Of a DNA stretch of 64,000 nucleotides, positions 34,677 to 43,733 are shown piece after piece; position 1 is the first letter of the stretch; each line of letters opens with the position of its first letter. This stretch comes from VXRJ01 sp965246995 (GTDB lineage Bacteria; Acidobacteriota; Vicinamibacteria; Vicinamibacterales; UBA8438), in assembly GCA_965246995.1 (NCBI GenBank), contig OZ252008.1, positions 3,410,001-3,474,000 of the forward strand. The letters are read 5' to 3'. The notes under the pieces are model-generated. The model searched no databases. It was not told the DNA's origin and worked only from the letters and a program-made list of their open reading frames with translations. The position numbers and the translations under genes were made by a program.

Positions 34677-36767
34677 CTACCGCAGCACGTCGCTCTCCTC
34701 CGCCATCCGGACGAGCACCTCGGCATCCTCGGGGAGCAGGATCCGGCGGGCGATCGATTCGTCCGCGGCGCGCCGGACCGCAGCGACGAAACCCGCATGG
34801 TCGCCGTAGCGTTCCTCCAGCGACAGGCGCGGATCCCCATTGGACATCCGCTCTGCGCGGGTGCGGGCGAACGGGAAGAACGACCCGGTCAGCGAGCAGA
34901 GATCGCGCCCGCGCGGGCCGGCCGCGTACAAGTTCCAGCCGGTGTTGGTCCCGACCGGCACCGCGATATCCACCGTATGGATGCCCGCGACATCGTGCCC
35001 ATCGCGGTCCGTCGTGGGCACCAGCACCTGGTACTTCCCCCCGCGGGTCGGCGGCAGTACCGTCTGCCGGCCGCCCTGCGATCCGAACGTGGGGCCGAAG
35101 CCGAGCGCGTCGAGCCCGTTCACCCGCGTCGGGAAGGTGACGCCCGGGATGCCGGGAAACGTCCGCGCCACTTCCTCCACCATCGCCAGCGTTCCCCGCC
35201 GCACGTCCGGGTAGTTGCTCGGGGGCGGCTCGATGCCGCCGTCGGCCCACGCGTCAAGGGCGACGAGGAGCGCGCGCATCGGGGGCGCGGCGCTCCGGTA
35301 GGTGTTCGTCACGTGCTTGCACGCCCCGCGCTCGACCGGCGCCGCCCCGACCCCCGCGGCCCCGCCGTGCGGATGGCTGGCCAGCAGGTAGAGACGGACA
35401 TTGTCCGGAATCGGCACCGGGTTGCCGTGGCCGTCGTGGACGTTCAGCGACGCCTTCATCTGCCAGAACTCGTTGCTCGTGTCGACGTGGAAGACGAGCG
35501 GGTCGGTCGCCGGCCGCTTGAGGATCCCGTCCCGGATGTTCGTCACCGGGTCGGTCGTCACCGCATAGGTCAGCGGCGGATACGAATGCGACGTGAAGTC
35601 GGGCGTGCGATCCTGGCGGGAATAGATGTTGGGGTCGGCGAACTCGACGTTGGCGAACAGCCGGTGCGAGCCGGGGATATGGATGCGGACGGCGTCGAAA
35701 ACGCGGCGGTGCGCCTCGTCCTCGTTGAAGCCGAGGTAGAGATAGTCGCGCAGGTACATCCCGGTCGACGAGATGCCGAGACCGTAGGCCCGCCGGACGC
35801 CGGTCGCGTCGGCGCTCGCCGTGAGCGGATTGGGCGTGCCGGCGTCGTCGGCCGTCTCGTAACGCAGGAACGAGGCCAAATCCCGCGTCACGGCGTAGCC
35901 GAGGCCCATCACCCACGGGTTCTTCGCCGGGTAGATCAGTTCGTACACCCGATCCGGGTCGAACCCGGCGAAGAGGCAGATGTCGGTGGTGGAAGGCGCG
36001 AGCGACCCCTCGCCCGAGGGACATGTCCCGAACGCCCAGCCGTCGGCCGGGATCGGCCGCCGCTCCCCGTCGATGGCGTCGCGGACGGTGAGGGTGGAGT
36101 GCGCCGTATCGGTGTCCGCCGCCTCGTAGCTGACGAAGCGGTCGTTCCCCTTGAGCGGCAGGGTATAGAGGCCGGCGCCTCCCGCCGGCCGCCGCGGCAG
36201 ATCCGAGGAATACTCGATCCGGATCCGCGAGACGATCGGGCTGCCGTCGGCCTGCACCGCGACCGGCAGGTTCGCCCCGAGCCGCGTCGCCGTCGTCGTG
36301 ATGTCGCCCGCCCAGCCGGCGTCCACGAGGGTGTAGCCAAGGCGGAAGAACAGCCCGTCGCCAGACTCGGGATCGGCCCCGGGCGGCAGCGAGGGGAAGG
36401 TCTGGAAGCCGAGCTCGATGGCGTTCCCGCGGTTGTTGATGCCGTACAGCAGCTTCCGGTTGCCGCGCGCCATCTCGGCTGGCTTGATGATGAAGAACGG
36501 GGCGCTGAACTCCACCATGCCCCGTTCGTTGCGGGGGGCGCGGTCGAGGTTGACGATCACCGCGTTGAGCGGGTCGTCCGGGTCGACCTCCATGTAAACC
36601 GTGCCGTCGAGGCGCTCGAACTGGCCGGCGTCGCCGAACACCTTCCCGCCGGCGTAGGGCGTCGTCCGCTCCACCTCGATCCGGACCACCCGCGCCTCCG
36701 CCGCCGGTGGCGACAAGGCTCCCAGCAGACTCCCCAGGACCACGACCACGAATGTGCGTTTCATCAT
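34677..36767 (-). CDS. Large secreted alpha/beta-hydrolase-domain protein
   Basis: 696 residues from ATG 36767, chosen because AAGGAG lies 7 nt upstream. The Sec signal is FVVVVLGSLLGALSPPAAEA. The N-terminal half (VVRIEVERTTPYAGGKVFGD onward) is a beta-rich domain; the hydrolase half has a nucleophile-elbow-like GISSTGMYLRDYLYLGFNED (GxSxTG rather than GxSxG). Large secreted proteins of this type are common in Acidobacteria and actinobacteria and lack a known substrate. The gene lies between two PQQ dehydrogenase genes, one intact and one truncated, so it may process a substrate for them. Confidence 0.8.
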   Translation of the reverse strand: MMKRTFVVVVLGSLLGALSPPAAEARVVRIEVERTTPYAGGKVFGDAGQFERLDGTVYMEVDPDDPLNAVIVNLDRAPRNERGMVEFSAPFFIIKPAEMARGNRKLLYGINNRGNAIELGFQTFPSLPPGADPESGDGLFFRLGYTLVDAGWAGDITTTATRLGANLPVAVQADGSPIVSRIRIEYSSDLPRRPAGGAGLYTLPLKGNDRFVSYEAADTDTAHSTLTVRDAIDGERRPIPADGWAFGTCPSGEGSLAPSTTDICLFAGFDPDRVYELIYPAKNPWVMGLGYAVTRDLASFLRYETADDAGTPNPLTASADATGVRRAYGLGISSTGMYLRDYLYLGFNEDEAHRRVFDAVRIHIPGSHRLFANVEFADPNIYSRQDRTPDFTSHSYPPLTYAVTTDPVTNIRDGILKRPATDPLVFHVDTSNEFWQMKASLNVHDGHGNPVPIPDNVRLYLLASHPHGGAAGVGAAPVERGACKHVTNTYRSAAPPMRALLVALDAWADGGIEPPPSNYPDVRRGTLAMVEEVARTFPGIPGVTFPTRVNGLDALGFGPTFGSQGGRQTVLPPTRGGKYQVLVPTTDRDGHDVAGIHTVDIAVPVGTNTGWNLYAAGPRGRDLCSLTGSFFPFARTRAERMSNGDPRLSLEERYGDHAGFVAAVRRAADESIARRILLPEDAEVLVRMAEESDVLR

Positions 36768-36806
36768 CGCGCCACTCCTTCGTCGACGTTGTTCCACGGG
36801 CCGCGT

Positions 36807-37115
36807 TCACTGAGCCCGCGACTGCGGCAGGGTCAGCGCGACGAGTTGCTCCCGCTGGTCGCCGCCCCCGACCGCGATCACAATGTACTGCTTGCCGTCC
36901 GCCAGATAGCTGATCGGCGCGGACGACGACCGGGCGGGGAGTTCCATCTCGAACAGCTCGTAGCCGCTCTCCTTGTCGAAAGCCCGCAGCCGGTTCGACT
37001 CGATACCCTGGCCGATGAAGAGCAGCGTCTTCGTCAGCAACGGGCCACCGCTCTTCTCGCAGTTGCCCCTCATCCGCCCATCGGTACGTCGCATGCTCAA
37101 CGCCTCAGGTGTCAT
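36807..37115 (-). pseudogene. C-terminal stump of a PQQ-dependent dehydrogenase gene
   Basis: The minus strand encodes GGPLLTKTLLFIGQG, SAPISYLADGKQYIVIAVGG and LVALTLP, which match the last two strands of the glucose-dehydrogenase-like PQQ propeller seen at 32565-34622. The preceding residues (MTPEALSMRRTDGRMRGNCE) are not PQQ-like. So 80-90 of roughly 650-700 residues remain. The stump ends 26 nt from a vapBC pair, whose arrival may have caused the loss. Expression is possible but function is unlikely. Confidence 0.7.
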
Positions 37116-37140
37116 TCTAGGCCCCGTGGCGTGAAGATCG

Positions 37141-37572
37141 TCACGACCTCAAGGGATGTCGCCACCTAAGTCCGGGGAAACGGGCGAAGTCACCGTCCGT
37201 TGTAATCCACTCACAGCCGTGTTCGATGGCCATGGCGGCGAGCCAGGCGTCGGGCACCAGATTACCCTTCGCGCCGGCCGTGTCGCACAAACGGCGAAAG
37301 ATCCGCCAATGGTCGTTCCCCGGAGAAACGGCAACACGATTGGGGCGGGCTCTCAATTCCTCCGCGAATTGCATCGCAAAGGCGAGACTACTCGGTGACG
37401 CAAAGATGCGCGGGTGGGTGACGACACGCACGAAACCACTGATCACCAGATCGCTCATCCCAAATGCCGCGTCAGAATTGACGGCCGATTCCAACCAGTC
37501 TCGATAGGCGCGATGGTCCTGCGCGTCTTCGCGGTGCGCATACACGAGCACGTTCACGTCGGGGAGGATCAT
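37141..37572 (-). CDS. vapC: VapC (PIN-domain) toxin
   Basis: A 143-residue PIN-domain ribonuclease. The catalytic acidic residues fit the start ILPDVNVLVYAHRED, the central Glu/Asp region and the late LVPDAWLAAMAIEHG with ITTDGDF. It would cut a tRNA or rRNA when released from its antitoxin. Its ATG overlaps the VapB stop by 4 nt, so the two are coupled. It is intact and of normal length, unlike the two other PIN genes nearby that are decayed. Confidence 0.92.
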   Translation of the reverse strand: MILPDVNVLVYAHREDAQDHRAYRDWLESAVNSDAAFGMSDLVISGFVRVVTHPRIFASPSSLAFAMQFAEELRARPNRVAVSPGNDHWRIFRRLCDTAGAKGNLVPDAWLAAMAIEHGCEWITTDGDFARFPGLRWRHPLRS

Positions 37573-37808
37573 TCCATGCCGTCCATCACGTCGAGCAGGG
37601 CTACTGAATCATCCAGGTCTATTCCCGAGCGCAACCCGCCACGTCCGGTGGTCGTGAGTCTTACGCGCGTGCGTGGTTCGTCGTTCGTGCGGGCCAGCCG
37701 GGCACGCAGCGACTCTTCGATGACCGCTGTCAGCGTCACTCCACACCGGGTGGCCTCACGCTTCGCCTCAAGCAGGAGGCTGTCCGCCAGTCGGATTGTG
37801 GTTCGCAT
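37569..37808 (-). CDS. vapB: VapB-type ribbon-helix-helix antitoxin
   Basis: 79 residues from the ATG at 37808 (the upstream ATG at 37826 has no support). MRTTIRLADSLLLEAKREAT is a ribbon-helix-helix DNA-binding start; the acidic C-terminal half would wrap the toxin. It is coupled to vapC (ATGA). Just upstream lies an inverted repeat that may be its operator. Confidence 0.85.
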   Translation of the reverse strand: MRTTIRLADSLLLEAKREATRCGVTLTAVIEESLRARLARTNDEPRTRVRLTTTGRGGLRSGIDLDDSVALLDVMDGME

Positions 37809-37817
37809 GATGACTAA

Positions 37818-37842
37818 ACATATCATTGCTGCGTCAATATGT
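37818..37842. promoter_or_regulatory. Inverted repeat upstream of vapB
   Basis: ACATAT (37818-37823) and ATATGT (37837-37842), 13 nt apart, lie 9 nt upstream of the vapB ATG. A similar CATAT/ATATG pair flanks the other vapB start at 50184, which supports an autoregulatory operator. Confidence 0.45.
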
Positions 37843-38099
37843 CACAAGCAAGACCCGGCCGCGTCGAAGACGGCAGTCTGGCGGATGGTGCATGTGGCGT
37901 CCCCTCACTACTCCTATTGGTCCCGCCTCCCTACAAATGTACCGTGGAGTCACCGGAGAACAACACGGCCGTCGATGCCACAGGGGATGACCCCGATGCC
38001 GCAGGAGACGCCGAAGAGCGCTGCTGTCCCGCAGGAGATGACCGTCGCGGCCGGATCCCGGTTGCCCGATGCAGTCGGCTCGGCTACGATGCCTTCATT

Positions 38100-40577
38100 G
38101 TGAGGGAGGGTTGCGTCCTGGCGTTGGCCGTCCTCGCGTGTGTGGCCACGAACGTCGCCGCGACACGCGGGGCCGGGGTTGCGCCCGCGCCACAGACCGC
38201 CGAAGCGAGCCACGCGGAGGCTACCCGCCACGAGGCGCTGCTGCAACGCTACTGCCTCACCTGCCACACCGAAGCGAGGCGCGATCAGGGTCTGGTGCCG
38301 GTCGCGCTGGAGGGGCTGGACCTGTCCGATGTCGGGGCCGACCCGGAAGTCTGGGAATCGGTCGTCCGGAAGTTGCGCCTCGGGATGATGCCGCCCGCGG
38401 GACGGCCGCGACCCGATGCGGAGACGAACCAGCAGTTCGTGACCTGGCTGGAGTCCGCGCTCGACCGGGCAGCGGCGGCGACTCCATACCCGGGCCGCCC
38501 CGGGGTCCGGCGGCTAACCACGGCCGAGTACATCAACGCGGTGGAACACCTCCTCGATTTCGAGGTCGACGAGCGCTGGCTGCTCTTCCCCGCCGATGAC
38601 GTCGATCAGCAGGGCTTCAGCACGAACGCCGACGTGCTCTCCGTCTCGCCGGCATTGTTCGAGCGGTATCTCGCCGCGGCCAACCGGATCAGCCGGCTGG
38701 CCGTCGGGGATCCGTCCATCGGCCCGGGCTATGCCGCCGCCAGCTACAGCACGCCACGGCTGCTCTACCAGAATGGCCGCGCCAGTGAAGAACTGCCGTT
38801 CGGATCCCGCGGCGGCATGGCCATCCAGCACTACTTCCCGCTCGACGGCGACTATGACGTGAAGATCCGGCTGCGCCGGATGATCTACGACTACATCGTC
38901 GGGATGGGCCGGTCGCACGAGATCGAGGTACGCCTCGATGGCGAACTGATCGATCGGTTCACCGTCGGCGACGCGGACCGGTTCGGCTATCCATCCGCCT
39001 ACAGTTTCTTCGGCACCATCCGAGGCGATCCCGCCTGGGAGAACTACGTCTCCAACGAAGCGGACGCCGGCCTCGTAATCCGGTTCCCGGCGACGGCGGG
39101 GCCCCACACGGTCGGAATCTCCTTCGTCGATGCCCGGACCGAAGCGACCGGGGTGCTGGAGCGGAGGTTGTCCGGCTTCTCGCTCAGCGGTCTCGGGTTC
39201 TATCACGACAACGCCGCGATCGGCCGCGTCGAGATTGCCGGACCCTACGACGCCACCGGCCCCGGCGATACACCGAGCCGGCGGCGGCTGTTCACCTGCA
39301 ACCCCGCCAGCGGCGGTGCGGCGGAGGAAGTGCGGTGCGCGTCCGAGATTCTGACCGCGCTGGCGCGTCGCGCCTACCGGCGTCCCGTGACCGATGCCGA
39401 CCTGGCAACGCTGATGACCTTCTTCGAAGCCGGCCAGCAGGAGAACGGTTTCGAGGCGGGCATCCAGAAGGCCGTCGAGCGGATGCTGGTCGCACCGGAG
39501 TTCCTCTTCCGCGTCGAGCGCGACCCGGTCGACATCGCGGGCGGCGCCGCCTACCGGCTGACCGACCTCGAACTCGCCTCCCGCCTGTCCCTCTTCCTCT
39601 GGAGCAGCATTCCGGACGACGAACTGCTGGCCCTCGGCGAAACGGGGCGGCTGGGCGAGCCCGACGTGCTGGAACAGCAGGTCCGGCGGATGCTGGCGGA
39701 TCGGCGCGCGTCAGCGCTGGTCAAGAACTTCGCCAGCCAGTGGCTGCAGTTGCCCCGCATCCAGGGCGTCACTCCCGATGCGGACGTCTTCTACGAGTTC
39801 GACGAGAACCTGCGCATGGACATGGAGCGCGAGACGACGCTGTTCCTTGAGAGCCAGATCCGCGCGGACCGCGGCTTGCCGGAACTGCTGACCGCCGACT
39901 ACACGTTCGTCAACGAGCGGCTTGCCCGCCACTACGGCGTGCCGGGGGTCTACGGCGAGCGCTTCCGGCGGGTGCCGGTCGACCCCGAGACCCGCGGCGG
40001 CCTGCTCGGCCATGCCAGCCTGCTGACCCTCACCGCCTATCCGACGCGCACTTCGCCGGTGCTCCGCGGCAAGTGGGTGCTCGACAATATCCTCGGCATG
40101 CCGCCGCCGGAGGCGCCGGCCGACGTGCCGGCCCTCGAGGAAAACCACGGCGGCCGCGAGGTGCTTTCGATCCGCGACCGGATGGAGCAGCACCGCGCCA
40201 ACCCCGCCTGCTCGTCGTGCCACCGCATCATGGACCCGCCCGGCTTCGTGCTGGAGAACTACGATGCGATCGGGCGCTGGCGCGACGCCGACGAAACGGG
40301 TGCGCCGGTCGACGCGGCGGGCGCGCTGGCCGACGGCACCGTCGTGGAGACTCCGCGGGCGTTCCGGGACGCGCTCCTGGCATACGATGTGAGTTTCATG
40401 CGCACGGTGACCGAGAAGCTGCTCGGATATGCCGTCGGACGGACGATGGAGCACACCGATCAGCCGTCGATTCGACAAATTGCCTCGGATGCCGCCGGCG
40501 ACGACTACCGCTGGTCGGCCATCATCCTCGGGATAGTCAACAGCACGCCGTTCCAGATGAGGAGTGCGGAGCCATGA
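38100..40577 (+). CDS. DUF1592-family c-type cytochrome protein (module A)
   Basis: About 825 residues from a GTG at 38100; the start is uncertain, but the preceding sequence looks non-coding and a Sec signal follows it. A planctomycete-type cytochrome c motif CLTCH opens the mature protein, and a second, CSSCH, lies near the C-terminus (NPACSSCHRIMDPPGFVLEN). Between them are the DUF1587, DUF1595, DUF1592 and DUF1588 blocks, with DUF1585 at the end (for example FASQWLQLPR, DYTFVNERLARHYG). It is probably a periplasmic multi-domain redox protein. It overlaps the DUF1552 gene by 4 nt. Confidence 0.88.
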   Translation: MREGCVLALAVLACVATNVAATRGAGVAPAPQTAEASHAEATRHEALLQRYCLTCHTEARRDQGLVPVALEGLDLSDVGADPEVWESVVRKLRLGMMPPAGRPRPDAETNQQFVTWLESALDRAAAATPYPGRPGVRRLTTAEYINAVEHLLDFEVDERWLLFPADDVDQQGFSTNADVLSVSPALFERYLAAANRISRLAVGDPSIGPGYAAASYSTPRLLYQNGRASEELPFGSRGGMAIQHYFPLDGDYDVKIRLRRMIYDYIVGMGRSHEIEVRLDGELIDRFTVGDADRFGYPSAYSFFGTIRGDPAWENYVSNEADAGLVIRFPATAGPHTVGISFVDARTEATGVLERRLSGFSLSGLGFYHDNAAIGRVEIAGPYDATGPGDTPSRRRLFTCNPASGGAAEEVRCASEILTALARRAYRRPVTDADLATLMTFFEAGQQENGFEAGIQKAVERMLVAPEFLFRVERDPVDIAGGAAYRLTDLELASRLSLFLWSSIPDDELLALGETGRLGEPDVLEQQVRRMLADRRASALVKNFASQWLQLPRIQGVTPDADVFYEFDENLRMDMERETTLFLESQIRADRGLPELLTADYTFVNERLARHYGVPGVYGERFRRVPVDPETRGGLLGHASLLTLTAYPTRTSPVLRGKWVLDNILGMPPPEAPADVPALEENHGGREVLSIRDRMEQHRANPACSSCHRIMDPPGFVLENYDAIGRWRDADETGAPVDAAGALADGTVVETPRAFRDALLAYDVSFMRTVTEKLLGYAVGRTMEHTDQPSIRQIASDAAGDDYRWSAIILGIVNSTPFQMRSAEP

Positions 40578-41932
40578 TGATCACCAAGAAAGCCCTTCCC
40601 CGCCGGACCCTGCTGCGAGGACTCGGCGCAGCGATCGCGCTGCCGCTGCTCGACGGGATGGTGCCGGCGCTGAGCGCGCTGCGGAAGACGGCGGCGAACC
40701 CGGTGATCCGTTTCGGGGCGGTCTACGTGCCGAACGGAATGGTGATGCAGAACTGGACGCCGGCCGCCGAGGGCGCCGGGTTCGAACTGACGCCCACCCT
40801 GCAACCGCTGGCTCCGTTCCAGGATCAACTGCTCGTTCTCACCGGGCTTGCGAGCACGCCGCCGCCCGGAATCAACGGCGGCACCCACTCGCGCGCCTCG
40901 ACGAAGTTCCTGACGGCCGAACATCCCGGCGCCTGGAACCCGGAAGCGGTGTCGATGGATCAGGTCGCGGCGCGGCACCTGGGGCAGGAAACGCCGCTCG
41001 CGTCGCTCGAACTGGGCCTGGAGGGAGCCAACTTCGCCGGATCGTGCGACAGCGGCGGCTTCAGTTGCGCCTTCTCCTACACGATCGCGTGGGCCAGCGG
41101 TGAAACGCCGCTGCCGATGGAGCACAACCCGCGTGCCGTTTTCGAGCGGCTGTTCGGCGACAGCGACAGCACCGACCCCGCAGCGCGACGGGCGCGGCGG
41201 CAGGCCCAGCAGAGCATCCTGGACTCCGTCGGCGAGGATGTCGCCCGGCTACAGCGCGAGCTGGGCGCGGACGACCAGCGCAAGGTGGGGGCCTACCTGG
41301 ATGCCGTGCGCGATGTCGAGCGCCGCATCTCGATCGCCGAAGCGCAAGGCGAAGCGGATGTGCCGCTGCTCGAACGGCCGATGGGCGTCCCGGCGACCCT
41401 GACCGAGCATGCAGGGCTGATGTATGACCTGCAATTGCTCGCCTACCAGACCGACCGGACCCGCGTCACGACGTTCATGAGCGGCCACGAGTTGAGCGGA
41501 CGCACCTACCGGGAGATCGGCGTGCCGGATGCGCACCACCCGCTGTCGCATCACCGCAACGTGCCGGAGGCGCTGGCGAAACTGACGAAGATCAACACGT
41601 ACCACACGACGCTGTTCGCGTCGTTCCTCGAGAAGCTCCGCGACACCCCGGACGGCGACGGGTCGCTGCTCGACCATGTGATGCTGATGTATGGCGCCGG
41701 CATGAGCGACAGCAACGTCCACTCGCCCTACAACCTGCCGGTCCTGCTGGCCGGCGGCGGCGCGGGACAACTGGCGGGCGGCCGCCACCTTGTCTATCCG
41801 GACCGTACGCCCCTCGCGAACCTGCATGTGTCCCTGCTCGACAAGCTCGGGGTCGACGTCGACCGGATCGGCGACAGCACCGGCGCGCTGCCGCGCCTGG
41901 ATGGACCGGCGGAGCGTTTGTCCGGGGTGTAG
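40574..41932 (+). CDS. DUF1552 Tat-exported protein (module A)
   Basis: A 452-residue protein with a twin-arginine leader (LPRRTLLRGLG) and a hydrophobic core ending near LLDGM. The DUF1552 family is always found next to DUF1592 proteins in Acidobacteria, Planctomycetes and Myxobacteria; fold and sequence suggest relation to sulfatase-like or DUF1501-type secreted proteins. Conserved blocks include DAHHPLSHH and MYGAGMSDSNVHS. Its ATG overlaps the DUF1592 stop (ATGA), so expression is coupled. The function is unknown, probably periplasmic. Confidence 0.88.
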   Translation: MMITKKALPRRTLLRGLGAAIALPLLDGMVPALSALRKTAANPVIRFGAVYVPNGMVMQNWTPAAEGAGFELTPTLQPLAPFQDQLLVLTGLASTPPPGINGGTHSRASTKFLTAEHPGAWNPEAVSMDQVAARHLGQETPLASLELGLEGANFAGSCDSGGFSCAFSYTIAWASGETPLPMEHNPRAVFERLFGDSDSTDPAARRARRQAQQSILDSVGEDVARLQRELGADDQRKVGAYLDAVRDVERRISIAEAQGEADVPLLERPMGVPATLTEHAGLMYDLQLLAYQTDRTRVTTFMSGHELSGRTYREIGVPDAHHPLSHHRNVPEALAKLTKINTYHTTLFASFLEKLRDTPDGDGSLLDHVMLMYGAGMSDSNVHSPYNLPVLLAGGGAGQLAGGRHLVYPDRTPLANLHVSLLDKLGVDVDRIGDSTGALPRLDGPAERLSGV

Positions 41933-41939
41933 GAGAGAC

Positions 41940-42044
41940 GTGAGCAACAATATTCGGCGGCTATTGCTCGGATTCATCTGCGGCGCGGCCGTCGTCACGC
42001 TTCTCGCCTATCTCCTTGAGGCCGAGACGACACACACCGACTGA
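41940..42044 (+). CDS. Small single-pass membrane protein
   Basis: A 34-residue frame from GTG, with AGGAGAG 2 nt upstream, between the DUF1552 stop (7-nt gap) and the ankyrin start (1-nt gap). It encodes NNIRRLLLGFICGAAVVTLL and then a short acidic tail, so it is one membrane helix with a periplasmic or cytosolic tail. The tight spacing and good ribosome-binding site argue that it is real. No homologue can be named. The equivalent position in module B has no such gene. Confidence 0.55.
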   Translation: MSNNIRRLLLGFICGAAVVTLLAYLLEAETTHTD

Positions 42045-42045
42045 G

Positions 42046-43575
42046 ATGGATGGCGAAGCGCTCCGCCGGATCCTGCGAGGTCTCGCGACACTGTCGGCGG
42101 CCGGCTGGCTCCTGGTAGCCGACGTCGTTCCGGCGCCGGCGCAGACGGCGGACCAGCGTCTGATCGAAGCGGTCCGGCTGCAGGACAGCGAGGCGGTCGA
42201 GCGCCTGCTGGATGCCTCCGCCGACGTCAACGCGGCGCAGGCGGACGGCGCAACCGCTCTCCACTGGGCCGCCTACCTGGACGACCTGGAGACAGCACGC
42301 CGGCTGGTCGAGGCGGGCGCCGCCGCCGGGGCCGCAAACGATCTCGGCGTGGCGCCGTTGGCGCTGGCGTGTACCAACGCCAACGCCGCGATGGTGGACC
42401 TGTTCCTGTCGGCTGGCGCCGATGCGAGCGCCGCCGCCGGTACGGGCGCGACGGTGTTGATGGAGTGTGCGCGGACGGGCAGCGCCGAGGCGGTCGCGGC
42501 GCTTCTTGCGCACGGGGCGGATGTCGACGCGGCGGAGTCGGAAGACAATCAGACGGCCCTGATGTGGGCGGTGGCGCAGCGCCACCCGGCCGTGGTCTCC
42601 CTGCTTCTGGACCATGGCGCGGACCTGCATCCCCGCTCGCGCGTCCGGCGCCTGGTGATCAGCCGCCGCCTCCAGTCCAATCTGAAGTACGGCGAACTGG
42701 GCCGGCGCTACGGCACCGACGCGGAAGAGACCGACGCCGGCGGCTACAACGCGTTCCTCTTCGCGGCGCGCCATGGGACGGTCGAGTCCGCGCGCCTGCT
42801 GCTGGCGGCCGGGGCCAACGTGAACGACACCGCGCCGGATGGCCGGAGCGCGCTCGTCCTCGCCGCGCATAGCGGCCACCGCGCGTTGGTCGAATTCCTG
42901 CTGGCCGAGGGCGCCAACCCCAACGCTGCGGCGGCGGGCTATACCGCTCTCCATGCCGCCGTCCTGCAGGGCGATCTCCCCATGCTCGAAGCGCTGCTTG
43001 CCGCCGGCGCTCGCCCCGACCCGCAAGTGACCGAAGCGACGCGCGTGACGCGGAACGGCCAGGTGTTGATGATCGGCGACCATTTGCTCGGCGCGACCCC
43101 GTTCGCGCTTGCGGCGAAGTTCGCCGAGGCGGACATCATGCGCGCGCTGCTCGCGGCCGGCGCCGACGGCGTGCTGCCGCTCCGGAACGGCTGGACGCCG
43201 CTCATGCTCGCCGCGGGTGCGAGCTGGCGGTACGGCGTGTGGGATAGGCGCGAACGCGCCCTCGCCCGTGACTTCGCGTTCCAGGCGGAGCATATCGACG
43301 AGGAGGGAACGCTGAACGCCGTGCGGGTTGCCCTGGAGGCGGGCGCCGACGTCAATGCCGTGGACGAGACCGGCAGCACTGCACTCCACTACATCGCCGA
43401 CAAGGGCTTCCCGCGTGTCGTCGAGTTCCTCGCCGAACACGGCGCCGGCCTGAACGCGAGGAACTACCGGGGCCAGACGCCGCTGGCAATCGTGATGCGT
43501 CGCCGGGGCAACATCGAGGCAGCGCCGGCGACCGAGGCGCTGCTGCGGACGCTTGGGGCGGAAGATCCCAAGTAG
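42046..43575 (+). CDS. Exported ankyrin-repeat protein (module A)
   Basis: 509 residues from ATG 42046. A signal segment (LRGLATLSAAGWLLVADVVPAPAQ region) directs export. About ten ankyrin repeats follow, of the form DGATALHWAAYLDDLETARR and LLLAAGANVNDTAPDGRSAL, with a non-repeat insertion near residues 200-240. Exported ankyrin proteins bind partner proteins in the periplasm, as AnkB does for catalase. The operon suggests it binds or shields the DUF1592/DUF1552 proteins. It is paralogous to the module B ankyrin protein. Confidence 0.9.
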   Translation: MDGEALRRILRGLATLSAAGWLLVADVVPAPAQTADQRLIEAVRLQDSEAVERLLDASADVNAAQADGATALHWAAYLDDLETARRLVEAGAAAGAANDLGVAPLALACTNANAAMVDLFLSAGADASAAAGTGATVLMECARTGSAEAVAALLAHGADVDAAESEDNQTALMWAVAQRHPAVVSLLLDHGADLHPRSRVRRLVISRRLQSNLKYGELGRRYGTDAEETDAGGYNAFLFAARHGTVESARLLLAAGANVNDTAPDGRSALVLAAHSGHRALVEFLLAEGANPNAAAAGYTALHAAVLQGDLPMLEALLAAGARPDPQVTEATRVTRNGQVLMIGDHLLGATPFALAAKFAEADIMRALLAAGADGVLPLRNGWTPLMLAAGASWRYGVWDRRERALARDFAFQAEHIDEEGTLNAVRVALEAGADVNAVDETGSTALHYIADKGFPRVVEFLAEHGAGLNARNYRGQTPLAIVMRRRGNIEAAPATEALLRTLGAEDPK

Positions 43576-43588
43576 GGCGCCGGGTGCA

Positions 43589-43733
43589 GATGGCGCCAGT
43601 ACTCGTCTGTCTCACGCACCAGTCGAACCGTCGGGTGGCCAAGCCAGTTGTTGACCCGCCGAGGCCTGCTCGACAGTGAGCGGTCACGGAAGGACGGACG
43701 GGTGCGTGCTGAGGCGTAGAAACCCGGCGACCG
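43589..43733 (-). pseudogene. VapC (PIN) toxin remnant
   Basis: The minus strand reads VAGFLRLSTHPSVLP, stop, PLTVEQAS, and after a frameshift RRVNNWLGHPTVRLVRETDE and YWRHL. This is the central part of a PIN toxin (GF.R..THP...PL....V..WL). The N-terminus and C-terminus are both absent. It lies directly downstream of the broken antitoxin gene at 43734-44000. Confidence 0.5.

Noticed and set aside
33768..37169. 1133-codon plus-strand open frame
   Set aside because: It covers the PQQ dehydrogenase, the alpha/beta hydrolase and the PQQ stump on the other strand, with composition typical of an antisense shadow and no domain.
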